NCBI GenBank assembly: GCA_963819175.1
Contig: CAWFVJ010000020.1
Span: forward strand, 1 to 64,000
Direction: 5' to 3'
DNA from: CAWBRT01 sp963819175
GTDB taxonomy: Bacteria > Acidobacteriota > Terriglobia > Terriglobales > Acidobacteriaceae
Length of the DNA: 64,000 nucleotides
Both the position numbers and the translations under genes were made by a program. Shown here piece by piece: positions 14,586 through 22,917 of the stretch (its first letter is position 1; every line of letters starts with the position of its first letter). The notes beneath the pieces were generated by a model that saw only the letters and a program-made list of their open reading frames with translations, searched no databases and was not told the origin of the DNA.

Positions 14586-14957
14586 TCACGGCCGTTCAGA
14601 GGGATGAAACATATCGAGCGAGGCCCGCAGCGCATCGACTGCCAACTGCGCGGCGTGATGCGAAGCAGGGGGAAGGCCGCCCAACGACTCGATGATCGCA
14701 TCGCGGCGGATGGCGAGCGCTTCGGCTACCGTGAGGCCCTGCACCATCTCGGTGAGGCGCGAGGCGCAGGCGATGGTGGGCACGCATCCCTTGGCGCGGA
14801 AGCGCGCTTCGGCGATCACGCCGTCGGCAAGCCGCAGGCTCACCTCCAACACGTCGCCGCAGATGGGGTTGTCCAGCCGTGCGACGGCGTTGGCGTCCGC
14901 TAGCTCGCCGGCGTTGCGCGGGTGCTCGAAATGTTCCAGCACTAACTTTGAGTACAT
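14586..14957 (-). CDS. NifU/IscU-like Fe-S scaffold protein, variant
   Basis: Reading from Met 14957 gives 123 aa. The fold is that of the IscU/NifU N-terminal domain, on which [2Fe-2S] and [4Fe-4S] clusters are built: MYSKLVLEHFEHPRNAGELA, then NPICGDVLEVSLRL (first Cys, Asp) and GCVPTIACASRLTEMV (second Cys). The third cluster ligand, normally in the motif LPP-x3-H-C, is replaced: here it reads LPPASHHAAQLAVDAL, with Ala at the Cys position. A Cys is gained in the IACAS segment. It may bind clusters differently or act on other substrates. No isc/suf gene adjoins it. Confidence 0.8.
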   Translation of the reverse strand: MYSKLVLEHFEHPRNAGELADANAVARLDNPICGDVLEVSLRLADGVIAEARFRAKGCVPTIACASRLTEMVQGLTVAEALAIRRDAIIESLGGLPPASHHAAQLAVDALRASLDMFHPSERP

Positions 14958-14982
14958 AAGATTGGCTGCGACTGCAAGATGA

Positions 14983-15148
14983 CCCCACATTAGCTTCGCC
15001 TGCGGCTACGCAAATGTGGGCCACCTGACCGTTTGCTTTTGGCGGCAGAAACAAAAGGTGGCTCGACTTCGCTAGCCATGACAAGTCTAATTTATTGAGT
15101 TAGGGAACCACATTAGCTTCGCCTGCCGCCACGGCAAATGTGGCCACC
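14983..15148. repeat. Two family B hairpin repeats
   Basis: Two near-identical copies with arms CCACATTAGC...(G)CAAATGTGG lie at 14983-15026 and 15107-15148, 80 bp apart, in the divergent region before the Nudix gene. The pattern CCCACATTTGC...GCAAATGTGGG recurs at 31.7, 33.8, 39.2 and 50.7 kb. Confidence 0.7.
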
Positions 15149-15215
15149 ATCGGTATACACCATGACATACTGTTGGAGACGTGAAAACACTCTAACGTCA
15201 GAGAATTCCCAGCCC

Positions 15216-15641
15216 ATGACGGAATCCAACCAACGAAATATCAGGAAGCAGGTCGTCGCGGCACTGCTTGTCCGGGGCGGGCAAGTGCTGATCTGCCAGC
15301 GCACCAAGGATCAAGCACAGCCGCTCAAATGGGAATTTCCCGGCGGCAAGATCGAAGCCGGCGAGACCCGGGAGGCGGCTCTAAAGCGAGAATTGCAGGA
15401 AGAGCTCGGCATCGATGCCGAGATCGGACGGAACGTGGCGAGTTTGTGCCATCGCTACCACAATGACAGCGAGTTCGAGTTGCACTTCTTTCTGGTCGAG
15501 CGGTATTCCGGCGAATTGAGCAACAACATTTTCGAAGACATCCGATGGGAAGCACTGGTGAAACTACCGCAGTACGACTTCCTTGAGGCCGACCGGCGCT
15601 TCGTGCAGGAGCTGGCAGAGGGAAAGATCAAGATCGTTTGA
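15216..15641 (+). CDS. Nudix hydrolase, MutT-like
   Basis: Reading from ATG 15216 gives 141 aa; earlier in-frame starts exist but precede poorly conserved sequence. The Nudix box is complete (GGKIEAGETREAALKRELQE followed by ELGI), matching G-x5-E-x7-R-E-x2-E-E-x-G. The order VAALLVRGGQVLICQRTKDQ and KWEFPGGK is characteristic of 8-oxo-dGTP diphosphatases (MutT) and (d)CTP pyrophosphatases, which clean the nucleotide pool. Substrate choice is inferred. Confidence 0.88.
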   Translation: MTESNQRNIRKQVVAALLVRGGQVLICQRTKDQAQPLKWEFPGGKIEAGETREAALKRELQEELGIDAEIGRNVASLCHRYHNDSEFELHFFLVERYSGELSNNIFEDIRWEALVKLPQYDFLEADRRFVQELAEGKIKIV

Positions 15642-15660
15642 AAGCAGGCGGCAGCGCCCA

Positions 15661-16911
15661 TCATCCACGCAGCGTGTTCACCATCAGCATGACGGTAAGC
15701 ACGATCATGATCACGGTCGTTGCCCAGGCGACGATATTGAAGGTGCGCGAATTGACGTGCTTACCCATCAACTCTCGTTTGTTGATGAGCAGCAGCATGG
15801 CAACCAGTACAAACGGGAGCACAATGCCGTTGACCACCTGGGAGAGAATGCTGATCTTAACCAGCGGAATGTTCGGCAACAGGATCACCGCGCCGCCCGC
15901 CACCAGCAGGATGGTGTAGAGCCAGTAGAAGACGGGAGCCTCGCCGAACTTTTTATCCACGCCCGACTCAAAACCCAGCGCCTCGCATACGGTATAGGCC
16001 GTCGAGATGGGCAGGATGGAGGCCGCGAACAGCGACGCGTTGAACAACCCACCGGCAAACAGCAAATAGGCGTAATCGCCCGCCAGTGGCCGCAACGCCT
16101 GAGCGGCGTCGGCGCCATCCTTGACGTCGCGGTAGCCGTGCGCGAACAGTGTGGCAGCGCAGGCCACCACAATGAACCAGGCAACGATGTCGGTGAAAAA
16201 ACATCCGACGATCACGTCGATGCGCGATGCCGCATAATGACGCTCCTCGATTCCCTTCTCCACCACCGAAGCTTGCAGGTAGAACTGCATCCAGGGAGCA
16301 ATCGTCGTTCCCACCACGGCGATGACCATGTACACGTAGTTCGTATTCTTCAGGTCGGCCGGGTGAGGAGGTTTCACGGTAGCGACCAACGCTTCCCGCC
16401 AGGCGGGACCGGCAAGCACGCCGGCAATGATGTACGCAAAATAGAAGAACGACGCGGCGAGAAACACCTTTTCCACGCTTTTGTAATCGCCCTTCACCAC
16501 CAGCAGCCACACAAAGAGAGCCGCCAGTGGAACACTGACGAAGCGAGAGATGTGAAACAGTTCCAGGCTGCTGGCGATTCCGGCAAATTCGGCGACCACG
16601 TTGCCGAAGTTGCAGATGATGAGCCCGATCATCATCAGGAAGGTAATACGGAGACCGAATTCCTCGCGGATCAGGTCGCTCAGTCCCTTGCCTGTGACCG
16701 CTCCCATGCGGGCGCTCATCTCCTGCACCACCACCAGGGCCAAGGTCATGGGAATCATGGTCCAAAGCAGCGAGTAACCGAACTGGGCTCCGGCGGCGGA
16801 ATAGGTGTAGATGCCGCCGGCATCATTGTCGACGTTGGCAGTTATGAATCCAGGCCCGACCACGGCAAGGATTATCAGCAGTTGTGTCTTCCAGCGTCTT
16901 AGCCCGTGCAT
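15661..16911 (-). CDS. NRAMP-related divalent metal transporter (Mg-type variant)
   Basis: The 416-aa product has eleven or so TM helices of the LeuT-fold NRAMP family. The TM1 metal motif is DNDAGG (28-33) rather than DPGN, and TM6 reads GTTIAPWMQFYLQAS (201-215): the Met that selects transition metals in canonical NRAMPs (M-P-H) is Ala here. Both changes match NRAMP-related magnesium transporters (NRMT). It lies 112 bp downstream of a soluble MgtE-like CBS protein on the same strand, so Mg2+ uptake controlled by that partner is the best inference. Manganese transport is the alternative. Confidence 0.87.
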   Translation of the reverse strand: MHGLRRWKTQLLIILAVVGPGFITANVDNDAGGIYTYSAAGAQFGYSLLWTMIPMTLALVVVQEMSARMGAVTGKGLSDLIREEFGLRITFLMMIGLIICNFGNVVAEFAGIASSLELFHISRFVSVPLAALFVWLLVVKGDYKSVEKVFLAASFFYFAYIIAGVLAGPAWREALVATVKPPHPADLKNTNYVYMVIAVVGTTIAPWMQFYLQASVVEKGIEERHYAASRIDVIVGCFFTDIVAWFIVVACAATLFAHGYRDVKDGADAAQALRPLAGDYAYLLFAGGLFNASLFAASILPISTAYTVCEALGFESGVDKKFGEAPVFYWLYTILLVAGGAVILLPNIPLVKISILSQVVNGIVLPFVLVAMLLLINKRELMGKHVNSRTFNIVAWATTVIMIVLTVMLMVNTLRG

Positions 16912-17022
16912 GAGTCCATGCTTTGAGGGATTTGCCCGAAAAGGGCAAGCTCAGAATAACTGGTGCCGCCGCACTTTTGGGAAGAAAGTTCGAAGAATAG
17001 TTTTCAGCGACCGTAATCTCTT

Positions 17023-18270
17023 CTACAACTTTGCCCGCAGAATGCTGATGATGTCGTCAGCGGTGATCACGCCGGTCAGCGCGCCGCTTTCCTCGTCCAC
17101 CACGGGCAGGGTCAGCAGATTGTATTTGTCGAAGATTTCGGCGACATCGTGCTCGTCTGCTCCGGGATGGACCGAAATGAGCGGATCGACCGTCAGCGAC
17201 GAGAGCGCGGCATCATGCGGCGCCAGCACCAGTTTGACCAGCGGAACCGCACCCAGCAGCTTTTCGCCATCTCCAATCAAGTAAATGGTACTCATGCTCT
17301 CCAGGCCGCCCTCGAATTTGCGCAGCATCTCGATGGCGTCGCTGACCTTGGCCGTAGGACTCAACGCCATATAGTCGGTGGTCATGCGCCCGGCGGCAGT
17401 ATCCTCTTCGAATTCGAGCAGATCCTCCACGTCCTGCCGCTCTTCGGGCTGCATCTCGTGGAGAATTTCTTCCGAGCGCTCGGGCGAGAGGTCGCCCAGC
17501 AGATCGGCAGCCGCATCGGGGTCCATCTCCTCGACGATGTCCGCGGCGCGCTCCGAGGCTAACGAGTTGACGAGCGAGACCTGAAGTTTGGGGTCGACCT
17601 CTTCCAGCATCTCCGCCGCAGCCCCTTCGGGGAGGGACTGGAAAACCGCCTCGCGCTCAGACGGGGCAAGGTCTTCGATAATGTCGGCCAGGTCCGCCGG
17701 ATGCAGTTTAGCCAGGCGATCGGAGGCGATCTTCAGGTGCACACGGCGCGCCGGATCGGTTTCAATCAGGCTGACGAATTCCCAGGGAATAGGCCGGGGC
17801 GGAATCTTTTCCACCAGGGTGCGAAGAGCGGCCGAAGGCACAATGCCTTTCAGGAGCCGCCGGACGGCTCCGCGCGCACCGACATCGACCGAGCCGATCC
17901 TAAGCTGAATGCCGCCGTCGTCCCGCGTTTGCGGTTGCAGCTCAACGTCGTTGACGCGCACCACCTTGCGGCCATGCACGTCGATGATCTGCTGATCGAG
18001 CAAATCGCGGTCCATCAGCAGCATGCCCTCGGAACCGCTAAAGGCAGCCCACTCGGTCGAGGAAACCGCGCTGCGAATCCCGCCATTGATGGACTGCACC
18101 TGCCGCGTTGCCAACAGGCGGTCGCCACTCCCAGTGCGCACCACCAACAGCGCAACGTGGGTCGAGTCTTCCTGCGGGACCAGCGCCACTTCGCGCACAC
18201 GGCCCACCTTGGCGCCGGCGGCGTCGAAGACGGGCTGCCCGAGCAATTCGGATAACGCGAGCGATGTCAT
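17023..18270 (-). CDS. Soluble MgtE-like protein: PRC barrel, MgtE_N, CBS pair
   Basis: Reading from ATG 18270 gives 415 aa. Residues 1-~145 form two PRC-barrel-like units (SELLGQPVFDAAGAKVGRVR; then DQQIIDVHGRKVVRVNDVE). Residues ~175-300 are the MgtE N-domain superhelix (LAKLHPADLADIIEDLAPSE, then LAS...ADIVEEMDPDAAADLLG). The C-terminal ~120 residues are two CBS domains. The five-helix MgtE channel is absent and no TM segment is visible, so this is a cytoplasmic Mg2+/nucleotide sensor rather than a transporter. It is the first gene of a pair with the NRAMP-related transporter. Confidence 0.88.
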   Translation of the reverse strand: MTSLALSELLGQPVFDAAGAKVGRVREVALVPQEDSTHVALLVVRTGSGDRLLATRQVQSINGGIRSAVSSTEWAAFSGSEGMLLMDRDLLDQQIIDVHGRKVVRVNDVELQPQTRDDGGIQLRIGSVDVGARGAVRRLLKGIVPSAALRTLVEKIPPRPIPWEFVSLIETDPARRVHLKIASDRLAKLHPADLADIIEDLAPSEREAVFQSLPEGAAAEMLEEVDPKLQVSLVNSLASERAADIVEEMDPDAAADLLGDLSPERSEEILHEMQPEERQDVEDLLEFEEDTAAGRMTTDYMALSPTAKVSDAIEMLRKFEGGLESMSTIYLIGDGEKLLGAVPLVKLVLAPHDAALSSLTVDPLISVHPGADEHDVAEIFDKYNLLTLPVVDEESGALTGVITADDIISILRAKL

Positions 18271-18353
18271 CAAGGCGAGAATACCTCGGTTATGCCATCG
18301 CGCCAAGCCAGAAGCGCATGGGGTCACCAAGAATTAATTCGATATCCTAAAAG

Positions 18354-18479
18354 GTGTCCATCCTGAGCGCAGCGAAGGCTCTGCATGTTTGCACGTAGTG
18401 GAAATAAAGCACGATCCTTCGGTCGCGCAAAACCGGCGCAACCTCAGGATGACACGAGTACGGGTTTTTCAGCAGCCTG
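18354..18479. repeat. Palindromic repeat, family A (copy 3)
   Basis: GTGTCCATCCTGAGCGCAGC...CCTCAGGATGACAC with a right end TTTTTCAGCAGCCTG. The left CAGCAG-type end is missing, so the copy is truncated. It lies between divergent genes. Confidence 0.75.
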
Positions 18480-18568
18480 CTGACAAACAAAATATAATGG
18501 TGGCTCGACTTTGCTTGGCATGACAGTCTATATGTTGAATATGCCCACTCGGGAGCCAGTCTAACCAC

Positions 18569-19228
18569 ATGGGAAGCATCGAATGCGGCGGGGTGTTGTT
18601 TGACCTGGACGGCGTGCTGGTGGATTCGACCCCGGGCGTGACGCGGGTGTGGCGTGGCTGGGCCATCGAACACGGCTATGATCCGGCGGAGATCGTCAAA
18701 CTTGCCCACGGCCGGCGCGCGATCGAAACGGTTCAACTGGTCGCTCCGCATCTGGACAGCGCCGCGGAGCTGGTGGAACTGGAACGACGGGAGTTGGACG
18801 ACACCGACGGGCTGGTCGTCTTCGAAGGAGCGGCCCGGCTGCTAGGGGTCCTGCCTTCGGCGTGCTGGACGGTGGTCACCTCCGGAACCCACAGGCTGGC
18901 CACCAAGCGCCTTCGGCAGGCAGGCTTGCCAGTTCCAGAGAAGATGGTTTCAGCCGACGAGGTGAAGCTCGGAAAGCCCGACCCAGCGCCTTTTCTGCGT
19001 GGCGCCGAGTGGCTCGGCTTGCGCCCGCGGGATTGCGTCGTCGTCGAAGACGCTCCTTCCGGAGTCGAAGCCGCGCACCGGGCGGGAATGACAGCTTTTG
19101 CCATACCCACCACTTACTCACCGCCGGAGCTGAGCGATGCGGACGTGCTGCTGGAACGCCTTGACCAGCTCCAGCTGGCCGACGTATACAACACCGACGG
19201 GCAGACCCGGATTCTTCTGCGCTGGTAA
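18569..19228 (+). CDS. HAD-IA sugar-phosphate phosphatase
   Basis: The 219-aa product has motif I at 9-18 (GVLFDLDGVLVDS; nucleophile and acid Asp pair), motif II at WTVVTSGTHRLA, motif III Lys in ADEVKLGKPDPAPF and motif IV in CVVVEDAPSGVEAAHRAGM. The GKPDP and EDAPSG segments place it in the beta-phosphoglucomutase/GPP-like HAD-IA branch that hydrolyses sugar or glycerol phosphates. The substrate is not readable from sequence. It precedes the RsbW-like gene by 9 bp, so the three genes may be cotranscribed. Confidence 0.87.
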   Translation: MGSIECGGVLFDLDGVLVDSTPGVTRVWRGWAIEHGYDPAEIVKLAHGRRAIETVQLVAPHLDSAAELVELERRELDDTDGLVVFEGAARLLGVLPSACWTVVTSGTHRLATKRLRQAGLPVPEKMVSADEVKLGKPDPAPFLRGAEWLGLRPRDCVVVEDAPSGVEAAHRAGMTAFAIPTTYSPPELSDADVLLERLDQLQLADVYNTDGQTRILLRW

Positions 19229-19237
19229 ACTCATCAA

Positions 19238-19702
19238 ATGCGTGGATCGGGCGCGATGAACGCGATGAGAGTTTCTTACACACTGGACTCCACCTTGGAA
19301 AGCGTGGATAAGGTTGAGGCTGAGGCTCGAGCGATGGCGCTGAAGGCCGGATTCCGTGACGAGGATTCCGGCCACATCTCCCTGGCAGTGCGCGAGGCCA
19401 CGGTCAACGCCGTGCGGCACGGCAACGAATACTCCCGCGATAAACACGTCACCGTGCTGCTTGAGGCGGAACCGGAGAGCCTGACCGTACAGGTGCGCGA
19501 CGAAGGCAAAGGACTGGACGCCGCCGCTATTCCTGACCCGCTGGCGCCGCAGAACCTGTTTAAGGAGTCGGGACGCGGAATTTTCCTGATCCGGGCATTC
19601 ATGGACGAGGTGCGCTTCCGCAACATTAATCCCGGAACCGAACTCACGATGATAAAGTTCCTCCGCAAAGCCACGCGGGAGGGCCATGAGGCTTCTAAGT
19701 GA
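19238..19702 (+). CDS. RsbW-type anti-sigma kinase (HATPase)
   Basis: The ~150-aa product is a GHKL ATPase of the RsbW/SpoIIAB type, which binds a sigma factor or phosphorylates its STAS antagonist. The N-box appears as LAVREATVNAVRHGNEYS (about 48-65), the G1 box as VRDEGKGLD (83-91) and the G2 region as ESGRGIFLIRAFMDEV. In-frame ATGs at 19256 and 19265 are possible starts. Its stop overlaps the STAS gene, which shows coupling and supports a partner-switching module. No sigma factor gene is adjacent. Confidence 0.85.
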   Translation: MRGSGAMNAMRVSYTLDSTLESVDKVEAEARAMALKAGFRDEDSGHISLAVREATVNAVRHGNEYSRDKHVTVLLEAEPESLTVQVRDEGKGLDAAAIPDPLAPQNLFKESGRGIFLIRAFMDEVRFRNINPGTELTMIKFLRKATREGHEASK

Positions 19703-19704
19703 CT

Positions 19705-20052
19705 ATGAGAGCGAACACGCGGCAGGTGGACGGAGTCACGATTGTCGATCTGAGCGGACGCATTACCCTTGACGAGGGCAGCACGGAGCTGCGCGACACG
19801 ATCAAACAACTCGCCGGCCAGGGGCAAAAGCGAGTCCTGCTTAACTTGAGCGAGATTCAGTACATAGACAGCTCAGGCATCGGCGAGTTGGTCAGTGCTT
19901 TCACCAACATCCGCAGCCAGGGCGGTGAACTTAAACTGCTCAACCTGACGAGGAAAGTTCACGATCTGCTTCAGGTCACAAAGCTGCACAAGGTCTTCGA
20001 CATCAGGGACGACGAGGCGGCGGCGATCCAGGCATTCAGCAAGTCGGCATAA
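19705..20052 (+). CDS. STAS-domain anti-anti-sigma factor (RsbV-like)
   Basis: The ~115-aa single STAS domain contains GVTIVDLSGRITLDEGSTEL and then LNLSEIQYIDSSGIGELVSA, with the phosphorylatable Ser in IDSSGIG, as in RsbV/SpoIIAA. It would be phosphorylated by the RsbW-like kinase just upstream and, when unphosphorylated, release its target. ATG 19705 or GTG 19699 can start it; the latter lies inside the upstream stop. A strong terminator follows 20 bp after its stop. Confidence 0.9.
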   Translation: MRANTRQVDGVTIVDLSGRITLDEGSTELRDTIKQLAGQGQKRVLLNLSEIQYIDSSGIGELVSAFTNIRSQGGELKLLNLTRKVHDLLQVTKLHKVFDIRDDEAAAIQAFSKSA

Positions 20053-20073
20053 GAACGCGGCCGGAAGGAGCAG

Positions 20074-20105
20074 CACGGCCTGTCATGTGACAGGCCGTGT
20101 CCATT
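20074..20105 (+). terminator. Terminator, bidirectional hairpin
   Basis: A perfect 12-bp inverted repeat, CACGGCCTGTCA (20074-20085) and TGACAGGCCGTG (20088-20099), is followed by TCCATTTTG. It separates the STAS gene from the convergent DinB-type gene. Confidence 0.8.
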
Positions 20106-20153
20106 TTGTATCACGTCAAGTTTTTATCGCCTTAGGCTTTGGCCTTTGTCACC

Positions 20154-20633
20154 TCAGGCTTTGGCGGAGGCGGCGAAGCGTTCGCGCAGTTCGCGAATGG
20201 TGCGAGAGTGGTTCTCGCAGTGACCGGCCAGGAGTTCGACCAGCATCAGCACACTCATTTCACCCTTCCTCGGATGGAGTCCGGTGTTGTTCCAAGTCTC
20301 CGCACTCGCTGCCCGCAACATGTTCGCCGTCATCCGCCGCAGCGTTCGGAAAGCCGCCAACGCGTCTTCCACCGGCTGTTTCTCGTAATGCAAGGTTGCG
20401 GTCCAGCGCTCCTGGTCAATGCCCATCATGCTGACGCCCGATTGTGCCATCATGGCCCGCAATCTGGCCGCGCTTACAACTTCGGCGTCAAAGGTGTGAA
20501 CTACGTATTCCCGGATCGTCCACTTGCCCGGCGCCGGAACCTTGTCCAGTAACGCGGGGTTCACATTGCTCACTGCGTCGGCGAGAACGTCACATCCCTT
20601 CAGATAACGTTCGATCAGTTCGGTATGGCTCAT
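20154..20633 (-). CDS. DinB-family putative metal-dependent protein
   Basis: Reading from Met 20633 gives 159 aa. It is an all-helical DinB/YfiT-like four-helix bundle: MSHTELIERYLKGCDVLADA, KWTIREYVVHTFDAEVVSAA, and HCENHSRTIRELRERF near the C-terminus. The three His positions that bind metal in this family are visible as H (YVVHTFD) and H-x3-H (HCENH). Such proteins often act as thiol-dependent hydrolases or transferases, but individual functions vary. It is convergent with the STAS gene. Confidence 0.8.
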   Translation of the reverse strand: MSHTELIERYLKGCDVLADAVSNVNPALLDKVPAPGKWTIREYVVHTFDAEVVSAARLRAMMAQSGVSMMGIDQERWTATLHYEKQPVEDALAAFRTLRRMTANMLRAASAETWNNTGLHPRKGEMSVLMLVELLAGHCENHSRTIRELRERFAASAKA

Positions 20634-20751
20634 CAAATCCCCCTTTTGTACGGTGCAGGTAATCATACCAGCGCCGGGTGAACCCTGAATGGGGCGGCCT
20701 CGCGGCGCGGGTGCGCGTGCTGGGGCAGGTCAACGGTATAATCAATTCTTC

Positions 20752-22023
20752 ATGAGCTACACCGTTCTGGCGCGCAAGTACCGCCCTCAGCGATTTTCGG
20801 ACGTGATTGGTCAGGACCATGTGACCCGCACCCTGAAGAACGCCCTTGAGCAGCAGCGCATTGCTCACGGCTACATCTTCAGCGGGCATCGCGGTATTGG
20901 AAAAACCACGATTGCGCGCATCCTGGCGATGGCCTTGAACTGCCGTTCCGCCGAGCACCCGGTGGCGGAACCCTGCGGCGTGTGTGACTCCTGCCGCGAG
21001 ATTCGCGAGGGCTCGGTCGGCGCAATGGACGTCATCGAAATCGACGCCGCCAGCAATCGCGGCATCGATGAAGTGCGCGGGCTGATCGCCACGGCAACCG
21101 CCGAGCCGGCACGCGACCGCTACCGGATTTTCATCCTCGACGAAGCCCACCAGGTGACCGACGCCGCATTCAATGCCCTGCTGAAGACGCTCGAGGAGCC
21201 TCCGCCGTGGGCAGTCTTCATGATGGCCACAACGCAGCCCGAGGACATCCCGCAGACCATCCGTTCGCGCTGCCAGCACTTCAGCTTTCATGCCGTGCGG
21301 TTTCTGGACATCGTCGAGCAATTGAGAAGTATCGCTCAACAGGAAGGGCTCAGCGTCGATGACGACGCGCTCGCGCTGCTGGCCGAAGCCGGCGACGGCT
21401 CTATGCGCGACGCGCTTTCCATCATGGACCAGGCAATTGCCTGCTGCGGCACGACACTCACCTCCGCCGTGGTTCGCGAATTGGTTGGCACGGTCAATGC
21501 CACCGTGTTGGAACAGGTCATGACCGCCGTCCACGACAACAGCAGCGAAGAGGTGTTGCGCATCATCGACAAATTGCTGGTCGAGGGGCAGAGCCCGGTC
21601 CATTTCGCCCGCCAGTTGGTTCGTTTCTTGCGCAATGCCCTGGTTGCCAAGGTCGCCGGTCCGGGCTCACCGCTGTTGCAGATCTCTTCAGACGAGCAGG
21701 CGCGCGTCGGGCGCATTGCCGCCCTGTTCGGCGAAGAAGATCTCACGCGTTTTCTGCAGATCATGCTCCGCACTCACGGCGACGTCAGCTACAAGCAGGA
21801 GCAGCGATTCCACCTTGAACTCGGGCTGCTGAAGCTGGTGCACGCCCAGCGCCTGCTGCCGCTGGAGCAGTTGCTCAGTGAGTCGAGCCTTCCCGCCGGC
21901 GGTAGAACTGGCACGGCCGCTCCGCCTTTGCGAGCGCCTGCAGCCCCGTCGACGGAGCCCGAGCACTGTCTCCAGAACTGCTTCCGGACACTTCGGCACT
22001 ACTTCCGGCACTGCTTCCAATGA
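20752..22023 (+). CDS. dnaX: DNA polymerase III subunit gamma/tau, gamma-length as read
   Basis: This is the clamp-loader ATPase of the replicase. As read, from ATG 20752, it has 423 aa: AAA+ domain with Walker A (SGHRGIGKTT, 44-53), zinc-binding Cys in LNCRS...CGVCDSC, Walker B ILDEAHQ, sensor residues and the domain III collar to about 370. The last ~45 residues look unlike the family. The expected Ser/Pro linker continues in the next frame (SPFELDRTRRSGGGKPE at about 22039-22090) and the C-terminal domain in yet another, so the tau part is split by two or three indels. Neighbours ybaB and recR are the usual operon. Confidence 0.93.
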   Translation: MSYTVLARKYRPQRFSDVIGQDHVTRTLKNALEQQRIAHGYIFSGHRGIGKTTIARILAMALNCRSAEHPVAEPCGVCDSCREIREGSVGAMDVIEIDAASNRGIDEVRGLIATATAEPARDRYRIFILDEAHQVTDAAFNALLKTLEEPPPWAVFMMATTQPEDIPQTIRSRCQHFSFHAVRFLDIVEQLRSIAQQEGLSVDDDALALLAEAGDGSMRDALSIMDQAIACCGTTLTSAVVRELVGTVNATVLEQVMTAVHDNSSEEVLRIIDKLLVEGQSPVHFARQLVRFLRNALVAKVAGPGSPLLQISSDEQARVGRIAALFGEEDLTRFLQIMLRTHGDVSYKQEQRFHLELGLLKLVHAQRLLPLEQLLSESSLPAGGRTGTAAPPLRAPAAPSTEPEHCLQNCFRTLRHYFRHCFQ

Positions 22024-22580
22024 CAGATCCCAGCGCCCGTCTCCGTTCGAACTCGACCGCACACGCCGAAGCGGCGGCGGCAAGCCGGAGATGAGCAGCG
22101 CCAACCGATCGGCTCGCTCCCTGCCGCGCAGCATGCCGCAGCCGTTGCGGTCGCTGCGCCGGAAGCGCCGGAGCCACCTCTCGAAGGCAACCGGCCGATC
22201 TTGAGACGGTTCGCAACGCCGTGCTCGCCGCTCTGGAAGAAGCGGGGCAGCGCATGGCCGCCGACAGCCTGGAAACAGGAGAATGGGCCATCACGGCAAA
22301 CGGCTTGACCGTCAAGGTTGCGAGCGGAGAGCAGATGATTGCCATGACCTTCGGCCCCGAACAGCGGCAACTCATGCAACAAGCGGCGGAAGCCTCCGCC
22401 GGGCGTTCGCTGCGGCTCTCGGTTGTATCCGGCGGAGCGAAAAACGCCGCGCCGCCAGCGGTATCGCGCCCAGTCACTCCGGGTAGCGCGCGCGCCAAGG
22501 CGGTACAACATCCGGTGGTGCGGCGAATGATGGAAAAATTCGGTGCGGAACTGCGCACCGTGCGCGACAGCGATCAATAG
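22024..22580 (+). pseudogene. dnaX: dnaX tau C-terminal region, out of frame
   Basis: After the stop at 22021-22023, family-like segments continue in changing frames: SPFELDRTRRSGGGKPE (second frame), IGSLPAAQHAAAVAVAAPEA (first frame), then PADLETVRNAVLAALEEAGQ and a C-terminal end HPVVRRMMEKFGAELRTV (third frame, 22185-22580). This last part is a typical acidobacterial DnaX C-terminus. A separate start (GTG 22221) could yield a 119-aa fragment, but an independent gene is unlikely. The indels may be sequencing errors. Confidence 0.7.
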
Positions 22581-22593
22581 GGAAAAAAGAACT

Positions 22594-22905
22594 ATGAATC
22601 CGAAACAGTTGCAGGACATGATGGCCAAGGCGCAGGAGATGCAGCGCCAGATGCAGCAGCGAATGCAGGAAATTGTGGTGGAGGCTGCTGCGGGCGGCGG
22701 CAGCGTCAGCGTGCGCATGAACGGCGCCAAGCAGCTGCTCTCCTGCAAAATTGAGCCCGAACTGATGCAGAGCGGCGATCTTGAAATGCTTCAAGACCTG
22801 GTGACGGCTGCGGTCAACGAAGCCGGACGCAAGGTGGACCAGGCCATGCAGTCGCAACTGGGCGGCATGCTCGGCGGACTCGGCCTGCCTCCGGGAATGA
22901 TGTAA
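22594..22905 (+). CDS. ybaB: YbaB/EbfC family nucleoid-associated protein
   Basis: The 103-aa product begins with a Gln/Met-rich helix (MNPKQLQDMMAKAQEMQRQM), a central strand part with GGSVSVRMNGAKQLLSCKIE and a C-terminal helix ending in GLPPGMM. This is the tweezer-like DNA-binding fold of YbaB. It binds DNA and is nearly always encoded between dnaX and recR, as here. The ATG at 22594 is preferred over earlier starts because the family begins M-x-P/N-K-x. Confidence 0.93.
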   Translation: MNPKQLQDMMAKAQEMQRQMQQRMQEIVVEAAAGGGSVSVRMNGAKQLLSCKIEPELMQSGDLEMLQDLVTAAVNEAGRKVDQAMQSQLGGMLGGLGLPPGMM

Positions 22906-22917
22906 CTTCGTATTGTC

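Noticed and set aside
15583..16902. Long plus-strand reading over the NRAMP gene.
   Set aside because: It is His/Asp/Gln-rich, typical of antisense to a hydrophobic membrane protein, and shows no family motif.
20752..22580. Programmed ribosomal frameshifting in dnaX, as in E. coli.
   Set aside because: No slippery A6G-type heptamer was seen near the shifts, and at least two separate frame changes would be needed. Indels fit better.
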